DNA of 64,000 nt, from the NCBI GenBank assembly GCA_964567855.1, contig CAZMOE010000001.1, positions 1 to 64,000 on the forward strand. Reading direction: 5' to 3'. Of this stretch, positions 1 through 8,750 are shown piece after piece. Origin of the DNA: Liminaster sp964567855 (GTDB lineage Bacteria > Bacteroidota > Bacteroidia > Bacteroidales > UBA3663). How positions within the stretch are numbered: position 1 is the stretch's first letter; every line of letters begins with the position of its first letter. The notes beneath the pieces were generated by a model. The model was not told the DNA's origin, made no database searches, and was given only the letters and a program-made list of their open reading frames with translations. A program made the position numbers and the translations under genes.

Positions 1-30
1 TCGACCCTGAATTCGGCCCAAAAAGCAGGC

Positions 31-178
31 AAAAGCAGGCAAAGCATGCTTTTTACCCCTAATAAATATTTTCATGCGCGAAAAGTGATCGATTGATCGA
101 TAAAAAAAACGATCGACCGATCACTTTTATGTACATATTTATTTTTTTTCGCCCGAAAAGCATGCTTTGCCTGCTTTT
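31..178. repeat. Nested 148-bp palindrome
   Basis: Three nested pairs of inverted arms share one centre. The outer arms (31-53 and 156-178) are 23 bp and perfect, built on the unit aaaagcaggc, which is also repeated directly at 21-30. The middle arms (61-69 and 135-143) are 9 bp. The inner arms (81-99 and 110-128) are 19 bp with two mismatches, separated by an A-rich 10-nt loop. It lies about 150 bp beyond the 3' end of the DUF5686 gene. It could act as a terminator, form a cruciform, or be the remnant of a small non-coding mobile repeat. No transposase lies nearby. Confidence 0.7.
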
Positions 179-326
179 CGGCACATCGGCGGGTGTCACA
201 ACGCCCGTGGGCACAGCTTCGGAGGCGGTGGCGCCGGCCATCGGGGCACTCCGCGACCGCTTCGCCGGCACAGCGACGGCCGCAGAGTGCCGCTGTGCCG
301 CCCGCCGCGCCCCGTCGGGCACCGCC
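179..326. other. GC-rich intergenic stretch
   Basis: No supported gene or RNA. The sequence changes abruptly from the AT-rich palindrome to GC-rich DNA leading into the end of the DUF5686 gene. Short frames here have no recognisable product. A gene truncated by the left edge of the window cannot be excluded. Confidence 0.4.
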
Positions 327-1685
327 CTATCGATCGGCGGCCGATAAAATCAGGTTGAAAGCTACGCCGTCATAGTGTGCGCCGTCGAAGCCGACCGAGC
401 AACCGATGCGCATCCACTGCCCCATCGCCACGCCATACGAGAATTCGATGTGCGGGGCGCGCCAGGGCACCTGGAGAAAATGCGCCTGCAGATACTCGCC
501 CAGGCCGTCGACACGCGCCATCCGCGAGAGCCACAGCCGTTCGTGAAGCAGCTCGCCGTGGGCCTCGATCCACCAACGATCGGTCGAGAGTTCGTAATCG
601 TCGAGCAGCGAAAACCAGGTCAGCCCGTCGGTGGCCTGCCAGGCGAAGCCCGAAGCGTCGAAATGGCGGAAGTCGGCCAACATCATGCCGTGACGATCGG
701 GAAAGAACCCGGCCGAGGCCTCGTAACGCCAATGACACGGGGCGCGGTCGATGGTCTGTTTCACTCCCGCCTCCACCCGCTCGTAGCGCACCCAGCCGCG
801 GGCGGCAGGGTTGAACGTGGGGAGGGTGGAGAGCTCGAGGGCAAGCGTCCAGGTGGGATACATCGAGAGGGTGCGTGCCGTCATGTCGTCGACCACCAGC
901 ACGCCGGCACCCCGCGTATAGTCGAAGCGCAGACTGTAGATGAAGGTCTCATGCCGCCCGAAGTTCAACACGGGGTCGGCCTCCCAGTCCCCGCCGCCGT
1001 GATGGCGGTAGGTGGCGGGGATGTTGGCGCCGGCACGCCGGCCGAAGAGACTGCGGCGACGGTGGTTGTCGAGCCGGCTGCGGCGCTGCCATTGCCACGA
1101 GGCGGTCAGAAGCAGGGGGTCGGCAACAGGGCCGGAAGCGGTCAGCCCGGCGTGCGTGAGGTCGAAAAACTTCTGGTGATCCCATCCGAAAAGGCTCATG
1201 GCCATGCCGGCCTGCGAAGCGGAAAGACGCGGATCGGGGTCGAAGTTGCGCGAATGGCGGCCGGCCGAGACGCCGAACCATGTCTGCCGTTCGGGCGGCA
1301 GGATATAGCGCAGCGCGCCGCCGCCCTGCCACACCCGCCGGCCGAAGGCGTAGCGCAGCGTCGGCTCGGCCTCCACCCGCGCCCCGCCGGGCAGGATCCG
1401 CCCGGCGGTGAAGTGCGGTCCGAGGCTGAAACCGTCGACAAAGTTCATCGTCACCAGCTCGCCCAGCCCGTCGGGCAGAAGCAGATAGCTGTCGCCCCGC
1501 CTATACATGCCGCCCCGCTGCACCAGCGGCCACAGGCCGACGCCCTGCCGCCGCGGCACCGCGCCGCCGACGACGAAGCCGCGCTGCAACGTCTGGGCAT
1601 GGACAAAAAAACTGCCCGCGACTCGCGTCGAGGACAGAAGGATAGAATAAGTCAATATTGAGTAGATGATAATAAGTCTCTTCAT
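327..1685 (-). CDS. DUF5686-type outer-membrane beta-barrel protein
   Basis: A 452-residue protein with an N-terminal signal peptide (MKRLIIIYSILTYSILL...). The rest alternates aromatic and polar residues as in outer-membrane strands. It resembles the barrel part of Bacteroidota DUF5686 proteins: a VDGFSLGPHF stretch near the start and a late FSLLDDYELSTDRWW stretch. Members of that family are normally about 800 residues with an N-terminal carboxypeptidase-regulatory-like domain, which is absent here. The chosen ATG overlaps the luxS stop codon (ATGA, 1682-1685), so translation is probably coupled to luxS. A longer frame extends upstream, but it has no signal peptide at its start and lies inside luxS. 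Function is unknown. Confidence 0.72.
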   Translation of the reverse strand: MKRLIIIYSILTYSILLSSTRVAGSFFVHAQTLQRGFVVGGAVPRRQGVGLWPLVQRGGMYRRGDSYLLLPDGLGELVTMNFVDGFSLGPHFTAGRILPGGARVEAEPTLRYAFGRRVWQGGGALRYILPPERQTWFGVSAGRHSRNFDPDPRLSASQAGMAMSLFGWDHQKFFDLTHAGLTASGPVADPLLLTASWQWQRRSRLDNHRRRSLFGRRAGANIPATYRHHGGGDWEADPVLNFGRHETFIYSLRFDYTRGAGVLVVDDMTARTLSMYPTWTLALELSTLPTFNPAARGWVRYERVEAGVKQTIDRAPCHWRYEASAGFFPDRHGMMLADFRHFDASGFAWQATDGLTWFSLLDDYELSTDRWWIEAHGELLHERLWLSRMARVDGLGEYLQAHFLQVPWRAPHIEFSYGVAMGQWMRIGCSVGFDGAHYDGVAFNLILSAADR

Positions 1686-2146
1686 AACGTTCCGGTGCCA
1701 TAGATGTCGAGCGAAAAACCCCGTTGCAGGGCCTCGCGCGCATATTCCTTGGCGCCGAAGAGCGACAGGTCGCGGTAGTTGCCACACTGCACGGCGTTGG
1801 CGGCAGGCATTTCGGTGGCCTCCAGCACGCGGTTCAGAGCTGCCGTCAGGGCGTCGCGCACCTCGGCGGCCTCGCGCTCGCCCCAGAGGGTGAGATAGAA
1901 GCCCGTGCGGCAGCCCATGGGACTGAGGTCGATGACCCCGGCCAGATCGGCACGCAATTCATGGGCCAGCAGATGCTCCAGGCCGTGCATGGCCGCCGTA
2001 CCGAAGGCCTCGGCGTTGGGCTGGAGGAAGCGCAGGTCGAACTTGGAGACCCGGTCGCCCTTTTCACCCTGCATCACGCAACAGCGGCGCACGTAAGGGG
2101 CACGCACCTTGCGGTGGTCGAGCTGAAAACTTTCTACACGTTCCAT
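1682..2146 (-). CDS. luxS: S-ribosylhomocysteine lyase LuxS
   Basis: Cleaves S-ribosylhomocysteine to homocysteine and DPD, the precursor of autoinducer-2, in the activated methyl cycle. The 154-residue protein has the metal motif HGLEH (His54, Glu57, His58), the third ligand Cys121 in AVQCG, and the catalytic cysteine Cys79 in PMGCRTGF, so it should be active. It starts 11 nt after pheS and overlaps the next gene by 4 nt, making a three-gene operon on this strand. The S-adenosylhomocysteine nucleosidase that supplies its substrate is not in the window. Homocysteine produced here can be used by MetH at 48-52 kb. Confidence 0.95.
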   Translation of the reverse strand: MERVESFQLDHRKVRAPYVRRCCVMQGEKGDRVSKFDLRFLQPNAEAFGTAAMHGLEHLLAHELRADLAGVIDLSPMGCRTGFYLTLWGEREAAEVRDALTAALNRVLEATEMPAANAVQCGNYRDLSLFGAKEYAREALQRGFSLDIYGTGTL

Positions 2147-2157
2147 AGACAGCGGTA

Positions 2158-3180
2158 TCAGTTGTGCGCCGCCTCAAACTCGTTGAGGAAACGCTGGTCG
2201 TTTTCACTGAAGAGGCGCAAGTCCTTGACGCGGTACTTGAGGTTGGCAATGCGCTCGATGCCCATGCCGAAGGCGTAGCCGGTGTAGACCTTGCTGTCGA
2301 TACCGCAGGCCTCCAGCACATTCGGATCCACCATGCCGCAACCCAGAATCTCCAGCCAGCCGGAGCCTTTGCACATGGCGCAACCCTTGCCCTTGCAAAG
2401 GGTGCAGCTCACGTCCATTTCGGCGCTCGGTTCGGTGAAGGGGAAGTAGGACGGGCGCAGGCGGATACGAGTATCCTCGCCGAACATCTCTTTGGCAAAC
2501 AGCAGGAGCACCTGCTTAAGGTCGGCGAAAGAGACATTCTTGTCGATGTAAAGACCCTCCACCTGATGGAAGAAGCAATGCGCACGGGCGGAGATGGCCT
2601 CGTTGCGGTAGACACGGCCCGGGCAGATGACGCGGATCGGGGGCTGCTGCCTGTCCATGACACGCACCTGCACCGAAGAGGTGTGAGTGCGAAGCAGGAC
2701 GTCCGGCCGGCGGTTGATGAAGAAGGTATCCTGCATGTCGCGTGCCGGATGGTCGTCGGCAAAGTTCAGCGCGCCGAAGACGTGCCAGTCATCCTCCACC
2801 TCAGGCCCCTCGGCTACCGAAAAGCCCAGACGGGCGAAGATGTCGACGATCTCCTGCCGCACGATGCTGAGCGGATGGCGGGTGCCGACGCCCTGCGGAT
2901 AGGGCGTGCGGGTCAGGTCGATGCTGTCGTCGACATGATCCTGTGCCGCAAACTGTTCCTTGAGGCCGTTGATCTTCTCCGTGGCCTTGTCCTTAAGCGC
3001 GTTGATGGCCTGCCCCACCTCGCGCTTGCTTTCTGCAGGCACGTTGCGGAAATCGGCCATAAGGGCGGGGATGATGCCCTTCTTGCTGAGATATTTGATG
3101 CGCAGCGCCTCGATCTCTTCGGCCGACGTTGCCGACAGAAGGTCGACCTCGGCCGCCAATTGCTGTATTTTTTCTAACAT
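2158..3180 (-). CDS. pheS: Phenylalanyl-tRNA synthetase alpha subunit
   Basis: Catalytic subunit of the heterotetrameric PheRS, which charges tRNA-Phe in the cytoplasm. The 340-residue length is normal for bacterial PheS. The N-terminal coiled-coil region (about residues 1-90) is followed by the class II core with the motif 2 region FHQVEGLYIDKNVSF and motif 3 GMGIERIANL near the C terminus. A cysteine-rich insert CTLCKGKGCAMCKGSG lies before motif 3 and could bind metal. A possible -7 element (TAAATTCG, complement of 3209-3216) lies just upstream. It heads the pheS-luxS-DUF5686 operon; pheT is not adjacent. Confidence 0.95.
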   Translation of the reverse strand: MLEKIQQLAAEVDLLSATSAEEIEALRIKYLSKKGIIPALMADFRNVPAESKREVGQAINALKDKATEKINGLKEQFAAQDHVDDSIDLTRTPYPQGVGTRHPLSIVRQEIVDIFARLGFSVAEGPEVEDDWHVFGALNFADDHPARDMQDTFFINRRPDVLLRTHTSSVQVRVMDRQQPPIRVICPGRVYRNEAISARAHCFFHQVEGLYIDKNVSFADLKQVLLLFAKEMFGEDTRIRLRPSYFPFTEPSAEMDVSCTLCKGKGCAMCKGSGWLEILGCGMVDPNVLEACGIDSKVYTGYAFGMGIERIANLKYRVKDLRLFSENDQRFLNEFEAAHN

Positions 3181-3296
3181 GATGTTGCCTAAATCTCGTT
3201 TTCGGCGGCGAATTTAAGAAAAAAACAGATAAAGATGAAAATGTTTGCCATTTTTTTTTTAAATTCGCCGCATATTCATCACTAATCCTTACATTA

Positions 3297-4724
3297 ATGA
3301 GCGATCTTACAATTAATATCATCAAACGCGTCAGTACATTCATCCGGCGTAACCACCTGCTGCCTCCACCCTCGGCCAAGGGCTTTACCGTCGTGGTCGG
3401 CCTGAGCGGCGGAGCCGATTCGGTCGCCCTCACCCACATCCTGCAACGCCTTGGCTATGACCTCCGGCTGACCCACTGTCACTTCGGCCTGCGCGGAGAA
3501 GAGTCCGACCGCGACGCCGACTTCTGCGCCGCCTATGCCCGCCGCCTCGGCCTGCCGCTGCGCACCGTCTGTTTCGATACGGAAAGCGAACTGCGCCTGT
3601 CACCCCAATCGGTAGAAACATTGTGCCGCGAACTGCGCTACAGCTGGTGGGAAGAAGAGTATCGGGCCCCCTACGATAGCATCATGGACGACGGCGAAAA
3701 GGCGGTCAGGCTCTGTGTCGGCCATCATCAGGACGATGCGATAGAGACGATGCTGTTCCACCTGATGCGGGGAACCGGCATCAAGGGCCTGCTGGGCATT
3801 CCCTCACGAAACGGTTGGATCGCCCGACCCTTGCTGTGCCTGTCGCACCAGGAAATCCTCGACTATCTGAAAGAGAACCGGCTCGACTATGTCACCGACA
3901 GCACCAATCTGCAGAACGATTACACCCGCAACAAGATCCGCAACCTCCTGCTGCCGCTCATGGAGCAGATCAATCCCAACGCAAGGAAGGGCATCATCAA
4001 ATCGATATGCAATCTCGCCGACACGGAATATCTGGCATCGCTGGGCCTCAACATCGCGCTCGATGAAGAGCTGGGCTACATCGACCATGACGGCGTCTCA
4101 ATCAGGACGCTCAACCGCTCCACTTTCGATCTCGACGCCCTCACGAAAGGCGTTCTCTACGAATTCCTGAAGGCATACATGAGACGCCCGGAGGGGCTGA
4201 TTCCCGACATTCTGTCTGCCATCGACAGAAACACCAAGAACCGCATTTTCCGTACCGACGAGATCTACCTCTGCATCACCGAAGACCAACTGCTGCTCAC
4301 CAGCGCCCAAGGACCGGGCGGCACCCCGTTCGACTGGATGCCCGGCAGCGGCCACAACCCGATGTCCCGCTACTTCAGCATCACCATCGGCGACCGCGCC
4401 TCCGCCCGCCTCTACAATCCCGACAGGGAATCCGCCTGCTTCGACCTCCAGAAGCTGATCTATCCGCTGCACTTCCGCCACTGGCAGAAGGGCGACCGCA
4501 TACGCCCGCTGGGCATGAAGGGCTACAAATTGGTCTCCGACCTCTTCTCCGATGCCCACCTCTCGCCGATAGAGAAAGAACAGGCCTGGGTGGTGACCGA
4601 CGCCACCGGCCGCATCGCATGGGTTTCCGGCCTGCGGATGTCGGAAGAATTCCGCGTCGAACCGTTCACCCACCGCGTGCTGCACATCCGCCACACCGCC
4701 GACCCGTCACCCTCCTGCCCCTGA
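3297..4724 (+). CDS. tilS: tRNA(Ile)-lysidine synthase
   Basis: Converts C34 of the CAU-anticodon tRNA-Ile to lysidine using ATP and lysine, so that AUA is read as isoleucine. The 475-residue protein has the N-type PP-loop motif SGGADS at residues 37-42, a HHQDDAIETMLFHLMRG segment typical of the family, the TNLQNDYTRNKIRN segment, and a C-terminal TilS domain (FRHWQKGDRIRPLGMKG). Divergent from pheS with a 116-bp AT-rich gap and convergent with pgl after a 25-bp gap. Confidence 0.94.
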   Translation: MSDLTINIIKRVSTFIRRNHLLPPPSAKGFTVVVGLSGGADSVALTHILQRLGYDLRLTHCHFGLRGEESDRDADFCAAYARRLGLPLRTVCFDTESELRLSPQSVETLCRELRYSWWEEEYRAPYDSIMDDGEKAVRLCVGHHQDDAIETMLFHLMRGTGIKGLLGIPSRNGWIARPLLCLSHQEILDYLKENRLDYVTDSTNLQNDYTRNKIRNLLLPLMEQINPNARKGIIKSICNLADTEYLASLGLNIALDEELGYIDHDGVSIRTLNRSTFDLDALTKGVLYEFLKAYMRRPEGLIPDILSAIDRNTKNRIFRTDEIYLCITEDQLLLTSAQGPGGTPFDWMPGSGHNPMSRYFSITIGDRASARLYNPDRESACFDLQKLIYPLHFRHWQKGDRIRPLGMKGYKLVSDLFSDAHLSPIEKEQAWVVTDATGRIAWVSGLRMSEEFRVEPFTHRVLHIRHTADPSPSCP

Positions 4725-4749
4725 CCCGCACCCGACCCCGCCGGTCCGC

Positions 4750-5439
4750 TCAATAGCCGACGAAAAAAACCGGTGCCGCCTCGCGGGGCCGGATATAGCG
4801 TGACGGCCACGAGGCCACGGCCACCGCATCGGCGGCCAATTCTCCCATTACGGTTTTCTTGCTCCCGCCGGTGACCAGATAGGCCACACGGTCGCACCGG
4901 CACAATGCCCCCACGCCCATCGTGACGCGGCATTGCCCCGTCTGCGGATGCCTGACCGCCAGACAGAGCGACTTGTGCATGTCGGGGCGCCACAGCTGAT
5001 ACTGGGCCGGAAAGAGAGAGGCCGTATGGCCATCGGCGCCCACCCCCAACAGGGCGAAATGCAGCCGCCGCTGCTCCAGTATGGCGGCATAGCGTGCAGC
5101 CTCGGCCGCCGCGTCGGCCTCGCCGCGGATGCGGAATATGCGGATGGGATTGATGGGCAGGCGGCTCAGCAGATGCGTCCATGCAGCGCCGTAGTTGCTG
5201 TCGGGATGCGTGGCACTGACACACCGCTCGTCGGCCCAGAAGAGGCCGACACGCTCCCAGTCGATGCCTCGGCCGCCGCCCGCCGTCCAATAGTCGAACA
5301 ACGCCGGTGCCGTGCCGCCGCCCGAAAGCACGAGGTTGAAAACAGGGTCGGGCGTGGCCGCCATGGCGGCGCGCAGACAAGCGGTCAGCCCCTCCATGGC
5401 CCCCACAGGGGTCGGGTAAAGATGGATTTGTTGCATCAT
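4750..5439 (-). CDS. pgl: 6-phosphogluconolactonase
   Basis: Hydrolyses 6-phosphogluconolactone in the oxidative pentose phosphate pathway. The 229-residue protein carries the SugarP isomerase/DevB fold signatures NLVLSGGGTAPALFDYW near the N terminus, VGLFWADERCV, and LLGVGADGHTASLFP. Start chosen at the first of two adjacent ATG codons (MMQQIHLYP); a longer frame would run into menG and its extra residues are not family-like. It follows menG by 52 bp and is probably cotranscribed. Glucose-6-phosphate dehydrogenase, often adjacent, is not in the window. Confidence 0.88.
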   Translation of the reverse strand: MMQQIHLYPTPVGAMEGLTACLRAAMAATPDPVFNLVLSGGGTAPALFDYWTAGGGRGIDWERVGLFWADERCVSATHPDSNYGAAWTHLLSRLPINPIRIFRIRGEADAAAEAARYAAILEQRRLHFALLGVGADGHTASLFPAQYQLWRPDMHKSLCLAVRHPQTGQCRVTMGVGALCRCDRVAYLVTGGSKKTVMGELAADAVAVASWPSRYIRPREAAPVFFVGY

Positions 5440-5491
5440 AGCAGGTCGGTTGAAGTTTCTCAAAGCGGAACAACCGCAGGCCGCCGGAGGT

Positions 5492-6235
5492 TCACCGCAG
5501 CGGCTTGTCGCCACAATAGATGCGCGCCAGCCCGAACGTCAGCGCCTTGTGACTCACCTGACGGAAACCGGCCGCGTGCAGCATCTCCATGAAAACCGGC
5601 GGTGCGGGGAAGTTCATGACCGACCGCGGCAGGTAGGTATAGGCCTCATAGTTGCCCGAAATCATGCCGCCGATGCGGGGCAGGATGTGCATGAAATAGC
5701 CCTTGTAGAGCCAACGCAGCAACCGCCCCGAAGGAACAGAAAGCTCCAGGATGACGACGCGACCGCCAGGGCGGACGACACGCAGCATCTCGCGCAGACC
5801 GGCTTCGACATGCTGGAAGTTGCGCACGCCGAAGGCGCAGCAGACCACGTCGAACGTATCGTCGCCGAAGGAGAGATTTTCGCAGTCGCCCTCTTCAAGG
5901 ACGATCCTGCCGGGTTCGCCGCCGGCCCTGAACGCCTCATCGCCGGCCGCACCGGCCAGCCCGGCGGCGGCAATCTTTTCGCGCCCGATCTTCAGCATCT
6001 CGGCCGAAATGTCGGCCCCGATGACTGCGGCGCCCGTCTGGCGGGCGATCTGCATCGAAAAGTCGCCCGTGCCGCAAGCCACGTCGAGCGCCAGCCCGGG
6101 ATGCACCTTTGCAGCCTCGGCTATGGCACAGCGGCGCCACGAGCGGTCGATGTTGAGCGACAACAGGTGGTTGATACGGTCATAGGTGGGCGCAATGTCG
6201 TTAAACAGGCGGGTGACAAAAGATTTCTTATCCAT
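5492..6235 (-). CDS. menG: Demethylmenaquinone methyltransferase
   Basis: S-adenosylmethionine-dependent C-methylation in the last step of menaquinone synthesis (UbiE/MenG family). The 247-residue protein has the family N terminus KKSFVTRLFNDIAPTYDRINHLLSLNID, the SAM-binding motif LDVACGTGDFS, and the family segments CAFGVRNFQ and VRPGGRVVILELS. Start set at MDKKSFV because the upstream extension is not family-like and contains the promoter. In an organism using menaquinone only, this enzyme would not act on ubiquinone. Heads a likely two-gene unit with pgl. Confidence 0.93.
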   Translation of the reverse strand: MDKKSFVTRLFNDIAPTYDRINHLLSLNIDRSWRRCAIAEAAKVHPGLALDVACGTGDFSMQIARQTGAAVIGADISAEMLKIGREKIAAAGLAGAAGDEAFRAGGEPGRIVLEEGDCENLSFGDDTFDVVCCAFGVRNFQHVEAGLREMLRVVRPGGRVVILELSVPSGRLLRWLYKGYFMHILPRIGGMISGNYEAYTYLPRSVMNFPAPPVFMEMLHAAGFRQVSHKALTFGLARIYCGDKPLR

Positions 6236-6264
6236 TTCGGCGACAAAAATTTCAATTACGGCCG

Positions 6265-6296
6265 CGAAGTTAAAACAAAGTGCGGGCAATTACAAA
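6265..6296 (-). promoter_or_regulatory. Bacteroidota-type promoter of menG
   Basis: On the complement strand, TTTG (6293-6296) is followed after exactly 20 bp by TAACTTCG (6265-6272), matching the Bacteroidota -33/-7 pattern. Transcription would start about 25 nt before the menG ATG. Confidence 0.65.
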
Positions 6297-6388
6297 ATTT
6301 CGGTAAAAAAAGCCCGCGGCAGACCGGCGCTTTTATAAATTAATGTTACATTTGCAGCCGACTTAACGCAAAAAGTCTTCAACAAGCA

Positions 6389-7126
6389 ATGAACAAGACA
6401 GCACAATACCGTTTCACGATCGTCGTCCCCGTCTATAACGAAGAGGGCAACATCCATCGCCTGGAGGAGGAGTTTTCACGCTACCTGCCCCAGTGTTGCG
6501 AGGCTCCGGCCTGCGTTCTTTTCATCAACGACGGCTCTACGGACCGCAGCCTGCCGCTCATCGAGGAGGCCTGCGCCCGCAACCCCCATTTCTTCTACAC
6601 CTCGCTGACCCGCAACAGCGGTCTCAGCGCCGCCATGAAGGCCGGCATCGACCTGGCCGAATCGACCTACGTCGGCTATATCGACGCCGACTTGCAGACG
6701 ACGCCCGAAGACTTCAATCTACTGCTGCCGCATGCCGCAGAATACCCGCTGGTGATGGGGATACGGGCGGCACGTAAGGATTCGGGCTTCAAGCGCCTGC
6801 AGTCGAAGATAGCCAACGGCTTCCGGCGCATGATGACGGGCGACGGGGCGACAGATACGGGCTGTCCGCTCAAAGTCCTGCGCACCGACTATGCAAAACG
6901 CATCCCGTTCTTCACCGGCATGCACCGTTTCCTGCCCGCACTGATACTGCTGCAGGAGGGCGGACGCTTCAAGGAGATGCCGGTGCGTCATTTCCCGCGC
7001 ACGGCGGGCGTTTCCAAATACCATCTCTGGAACCGCCTCGTCTCGCCGTTCAAGGACTGCTTCGCCTACCGCTGGATGAAGCACCGCTACATCCGCTATA
7101 ACACCGCAGGCGGCAATCTCGCCTGA
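6389..7126 (+). CDS. Family 2 glycosyltransferase (polyprenyl-phosphate sugar transferase type)
   Basis: A 245-residue GT-A enzyme with the N-terminal motif TIVVPVYNEEGNIHRLEEE, the DGSTDRS nucleotide-binding segment, and the DADLQTTPED metal motif, the pattern of dolichyl/undecaprenyl-phosphate mannosyl or aminoarabinosyl transferases (DPM1/ArnC-like). It has no clear C-terminal transmembrane pair, unlike ArnC. It is first in a three-gene envelope cluster: the next gene is a GT83 transferase that would use the lipid-linked sugar this enzyme could make. A -7 element TACATTTG lies at 6347-6354. The sugar cannot be told from sequence. Confidence 0.85.
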   Translation: MNKTAQYRFTIVVPVYNEEGNIHRLEEEFSRYLPQCCEAPACVLFINDGSTDRSLPLIEEACARNPHFFYTSLTRNSGLSAAMKAGIDLAESTYVGYIDADLQTTPEDFNLLLPHAAEYPLVMGIRAARKDSGFKRLQSKIANGFRRMMTGDGATDTGCPLKVLRTDYAKRIPFFTGMHRFLPALILLQEGGRFKEMPVRHFPRTAGVSKYHLWNRLVSPFKDCFAYRWMKHRYIRYNTAGGNLA

Positions 7127-7152
7127 CCGCCCGCCCTCAACCCGCCACACTC

Positions 7153-8697
7153 ATGAAACATACCCCCTCGCCCTACTGGCTGCTGCCGCTGGCGCTGCTG
7201 CCGCTCATCATCCTGCGCGATTTCACGCCGAGCAATGAGCTGCGCTACCTCAGCATCGTCGACGAAGCGCTGCGCAACGGCACCTTCTTCACGTTCTCGC
7301 ATCAGGGAGAGCCTTATGCCGACAAGCCGCCGCTCTACTTCTGGCTTTTCATGCTGTCACGCCGGCTGCTGGGGGGACACTACATGTGGCTGCTGTCGCT
7401 CTTTTCGTTGGTGCCCGCTCTCGTCACCGCTTCGGTGATGAGCAACTGGACGATACGGGAAGTCCATCCCGCCTACCGCAATACCGGACGGTGGATGATG
7501 CTCACGGCGGGGCTGTTTCTGGCCATGTCGTTCGTTCTGCGGATGGACATGCTGATGTGCATGTTCATCGTCCTTGCCTTACGCACTTTCTACACCATGC
7601 TCGGCGACCGCCGGAGGCCCGGAGGCCGCCGCTGGCTGCTGGGGCTGTACGTCTTCCTGGCGCTCTTTACCAAAGGCCCCGTGGGGCTGCTCGTGCCGTT
7701 GCTGAGCAGCGTCGTCTTCCTGCTCGTCACGGGCAGACTGCACCACATGGGCCGCTACTGGGGCTGGCCGACATGGACAGTGTTGCTCGGCGGCTGCCTG
7801 CTGTGGTTCGGCGGCGTCTGGCTGGAGGGCGGCAACGCCTATCTTGACAACCTGCTGTTCCATCAGACGGTCGACAGGGCGGTCAGCTCCTTCCGCCACC
7901 AGCAACCGTTCTACTATTACCTGGTCACCGTGTGGTATATGATGATGCCCTGGGCCCTGCTGCTGCTCGGCACCGTGCTGGTTTCGGCCATCGGCCGCCG
8001 CTATCACACCGAGCTGCAACATTTCTTCCTCACCGTCGTGGTGACCACCCTCGTCATGCTCTCGTGCATCAGCTCGAAGCTCGACGTCTACCTGCTGCCC
8101 GTCTATCCGTTCATCACCTACCTGGCACTCATGCAGCTGAGCCGCTACGGGCTGAACCGCTGGACGGCATTTGCGCTTGCCCTGCCCGCCGCGCTCCTCA
8201 CCCTCGCCCTGCCTGCCCTTGCCGTGCTGGCGCGGCGCGACGCCACGGCCTGGCTCGGCCAGTGGCCCTGCTACGTTGCCGCCGCACTGCTTACCGCGGG
8301 CGGCATCGCCGCGCTGTGGCAGCTCTACGGCCGGAAGCAACTGAACGGCGGCATCGTGGCCATCAGCGCAGGCCTGCTTCTCGCCCTCTTCACCGGCGGT
8401 TTCGCCCTGCCCCGGCTCAATGTCTACATGGGCTACGGAACCCTGTGCCGCCAGGCAACGGAGATAGCGCAGAAGCACGGCGCCACCGACTTCCGCGTCT
8501 ACAACATGCGGCGCACCTCGGGCATGGACGTCTACCTCGGCCGCCCTGCCGCACTGGTCACCGACGAAGAAATCGGGGCCGGCCTGCCTGCCCGCACCCT
8601 GCTGATGACCCGCACCGCCAAAATCGACCCGGCCGACCCGGCGCTGAAAGGGCGCTGCCGCTGGACGTCGGGGCCCTACACCCTCATCCTCTACTGA
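7153..8697 (+). CDS. GT83 (ArnT-like) membrane glycosyltransferase
   Basis: A 514-residue polytopic membrane protein with roughly a dozen hydrophobic segments. Near the N terminus it has EPYADKPPLYFWLF, the signature of the ArnT/GT83 family that moves a sugar from a polyprenyl phosphate donor to an acceptor such as lipid A on the periplasmic side of the inner membrane. Further family features are LRMDMLMC, LFTKGPVG and the SSKLDVYLLP loop. It begins 27 bp after the GT2 gene. The partnership (GT2 makes the lipid-linked sugar, GT83 transfers it) is inferred from the ArnC/ArnT precedent. Confidence 0.85.
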   Translation: MKHTPSPYWLLPLALLPLIILRDFTPSNELRYLSIVDEALRNGTFFTFSHQGEPYADKPPLYFWLFMLSRRLLGGHYMWLLSLFSLVPALVTASVMSNWTIREVHPAYRNTGRWMMLTAGLFLAMSFVLRMDMLMCMFIVLALRTFYTMLGDRRRPGGRRWLLGLYVFLALFTKGPVGLLVPLLSSVVFLLVTGRLHHMGRYWGWPTWTVLLGGCLLWFGGVWLEGGNAYLDNLLFHQTVDRAVSSFRHQQPFYYYLVTVWYMMMPWALLLLGTVLVSAIGRRYHTELQHFFLTVVVTTLVMLSCISSKLDVYLLPVYPFITYLALMQLSRYGLNRWTAFALALPAALLTLALPALAVLARRDATAWLGQWPCYVAAALLTAGGIAALWQLYGRKQLNGGIVAISAGLLLALFTGGFALPRLNVYMGYGTLCRQATEIAQKHGATDFRVYNMRRTSGMDVYLGRPAALVTDEEIGAGLPARTLLMTRTAKIDPADPALKGRCRWTSGPYTLILY

Positions 8698-8750
8698 CTC
8701 CGCCGGCCGGACCCTGAAAGCCGGCCCGCAATATCGATACAGAAACAGTC

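Noticed and set aside
375..1661. A 428-residue frame on the top strand opposite the DUF5686 gene
   Set aside because: Its product is low-complexity and family-less, it mirrors the codons of a clearly better gene with signal peptide and coupling to luxS, and long antisense frames are expected in GC-rich DNA.
2164..3177. Long top-strand frame across pheS
   Set aside because: Exact mirror of a housekeeping gene with all class II motifs; no start context or family signature.
3181..3296. Full -33/-7 promoters for tilS and pheS
   Set aside because: TAAATTCG boxes occur on both strands, but no TTTG-like box sits at the 19-20 bp distance seen elsewhere, so they were not listed as promoters.
4523..5473. 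316-residue bottom-strand frame across the tilS end and pgl
   Set aside because: Conflicts with both tilS and pgl, which show full family motifs; composition is Arg/Gly/His-rich shadow.
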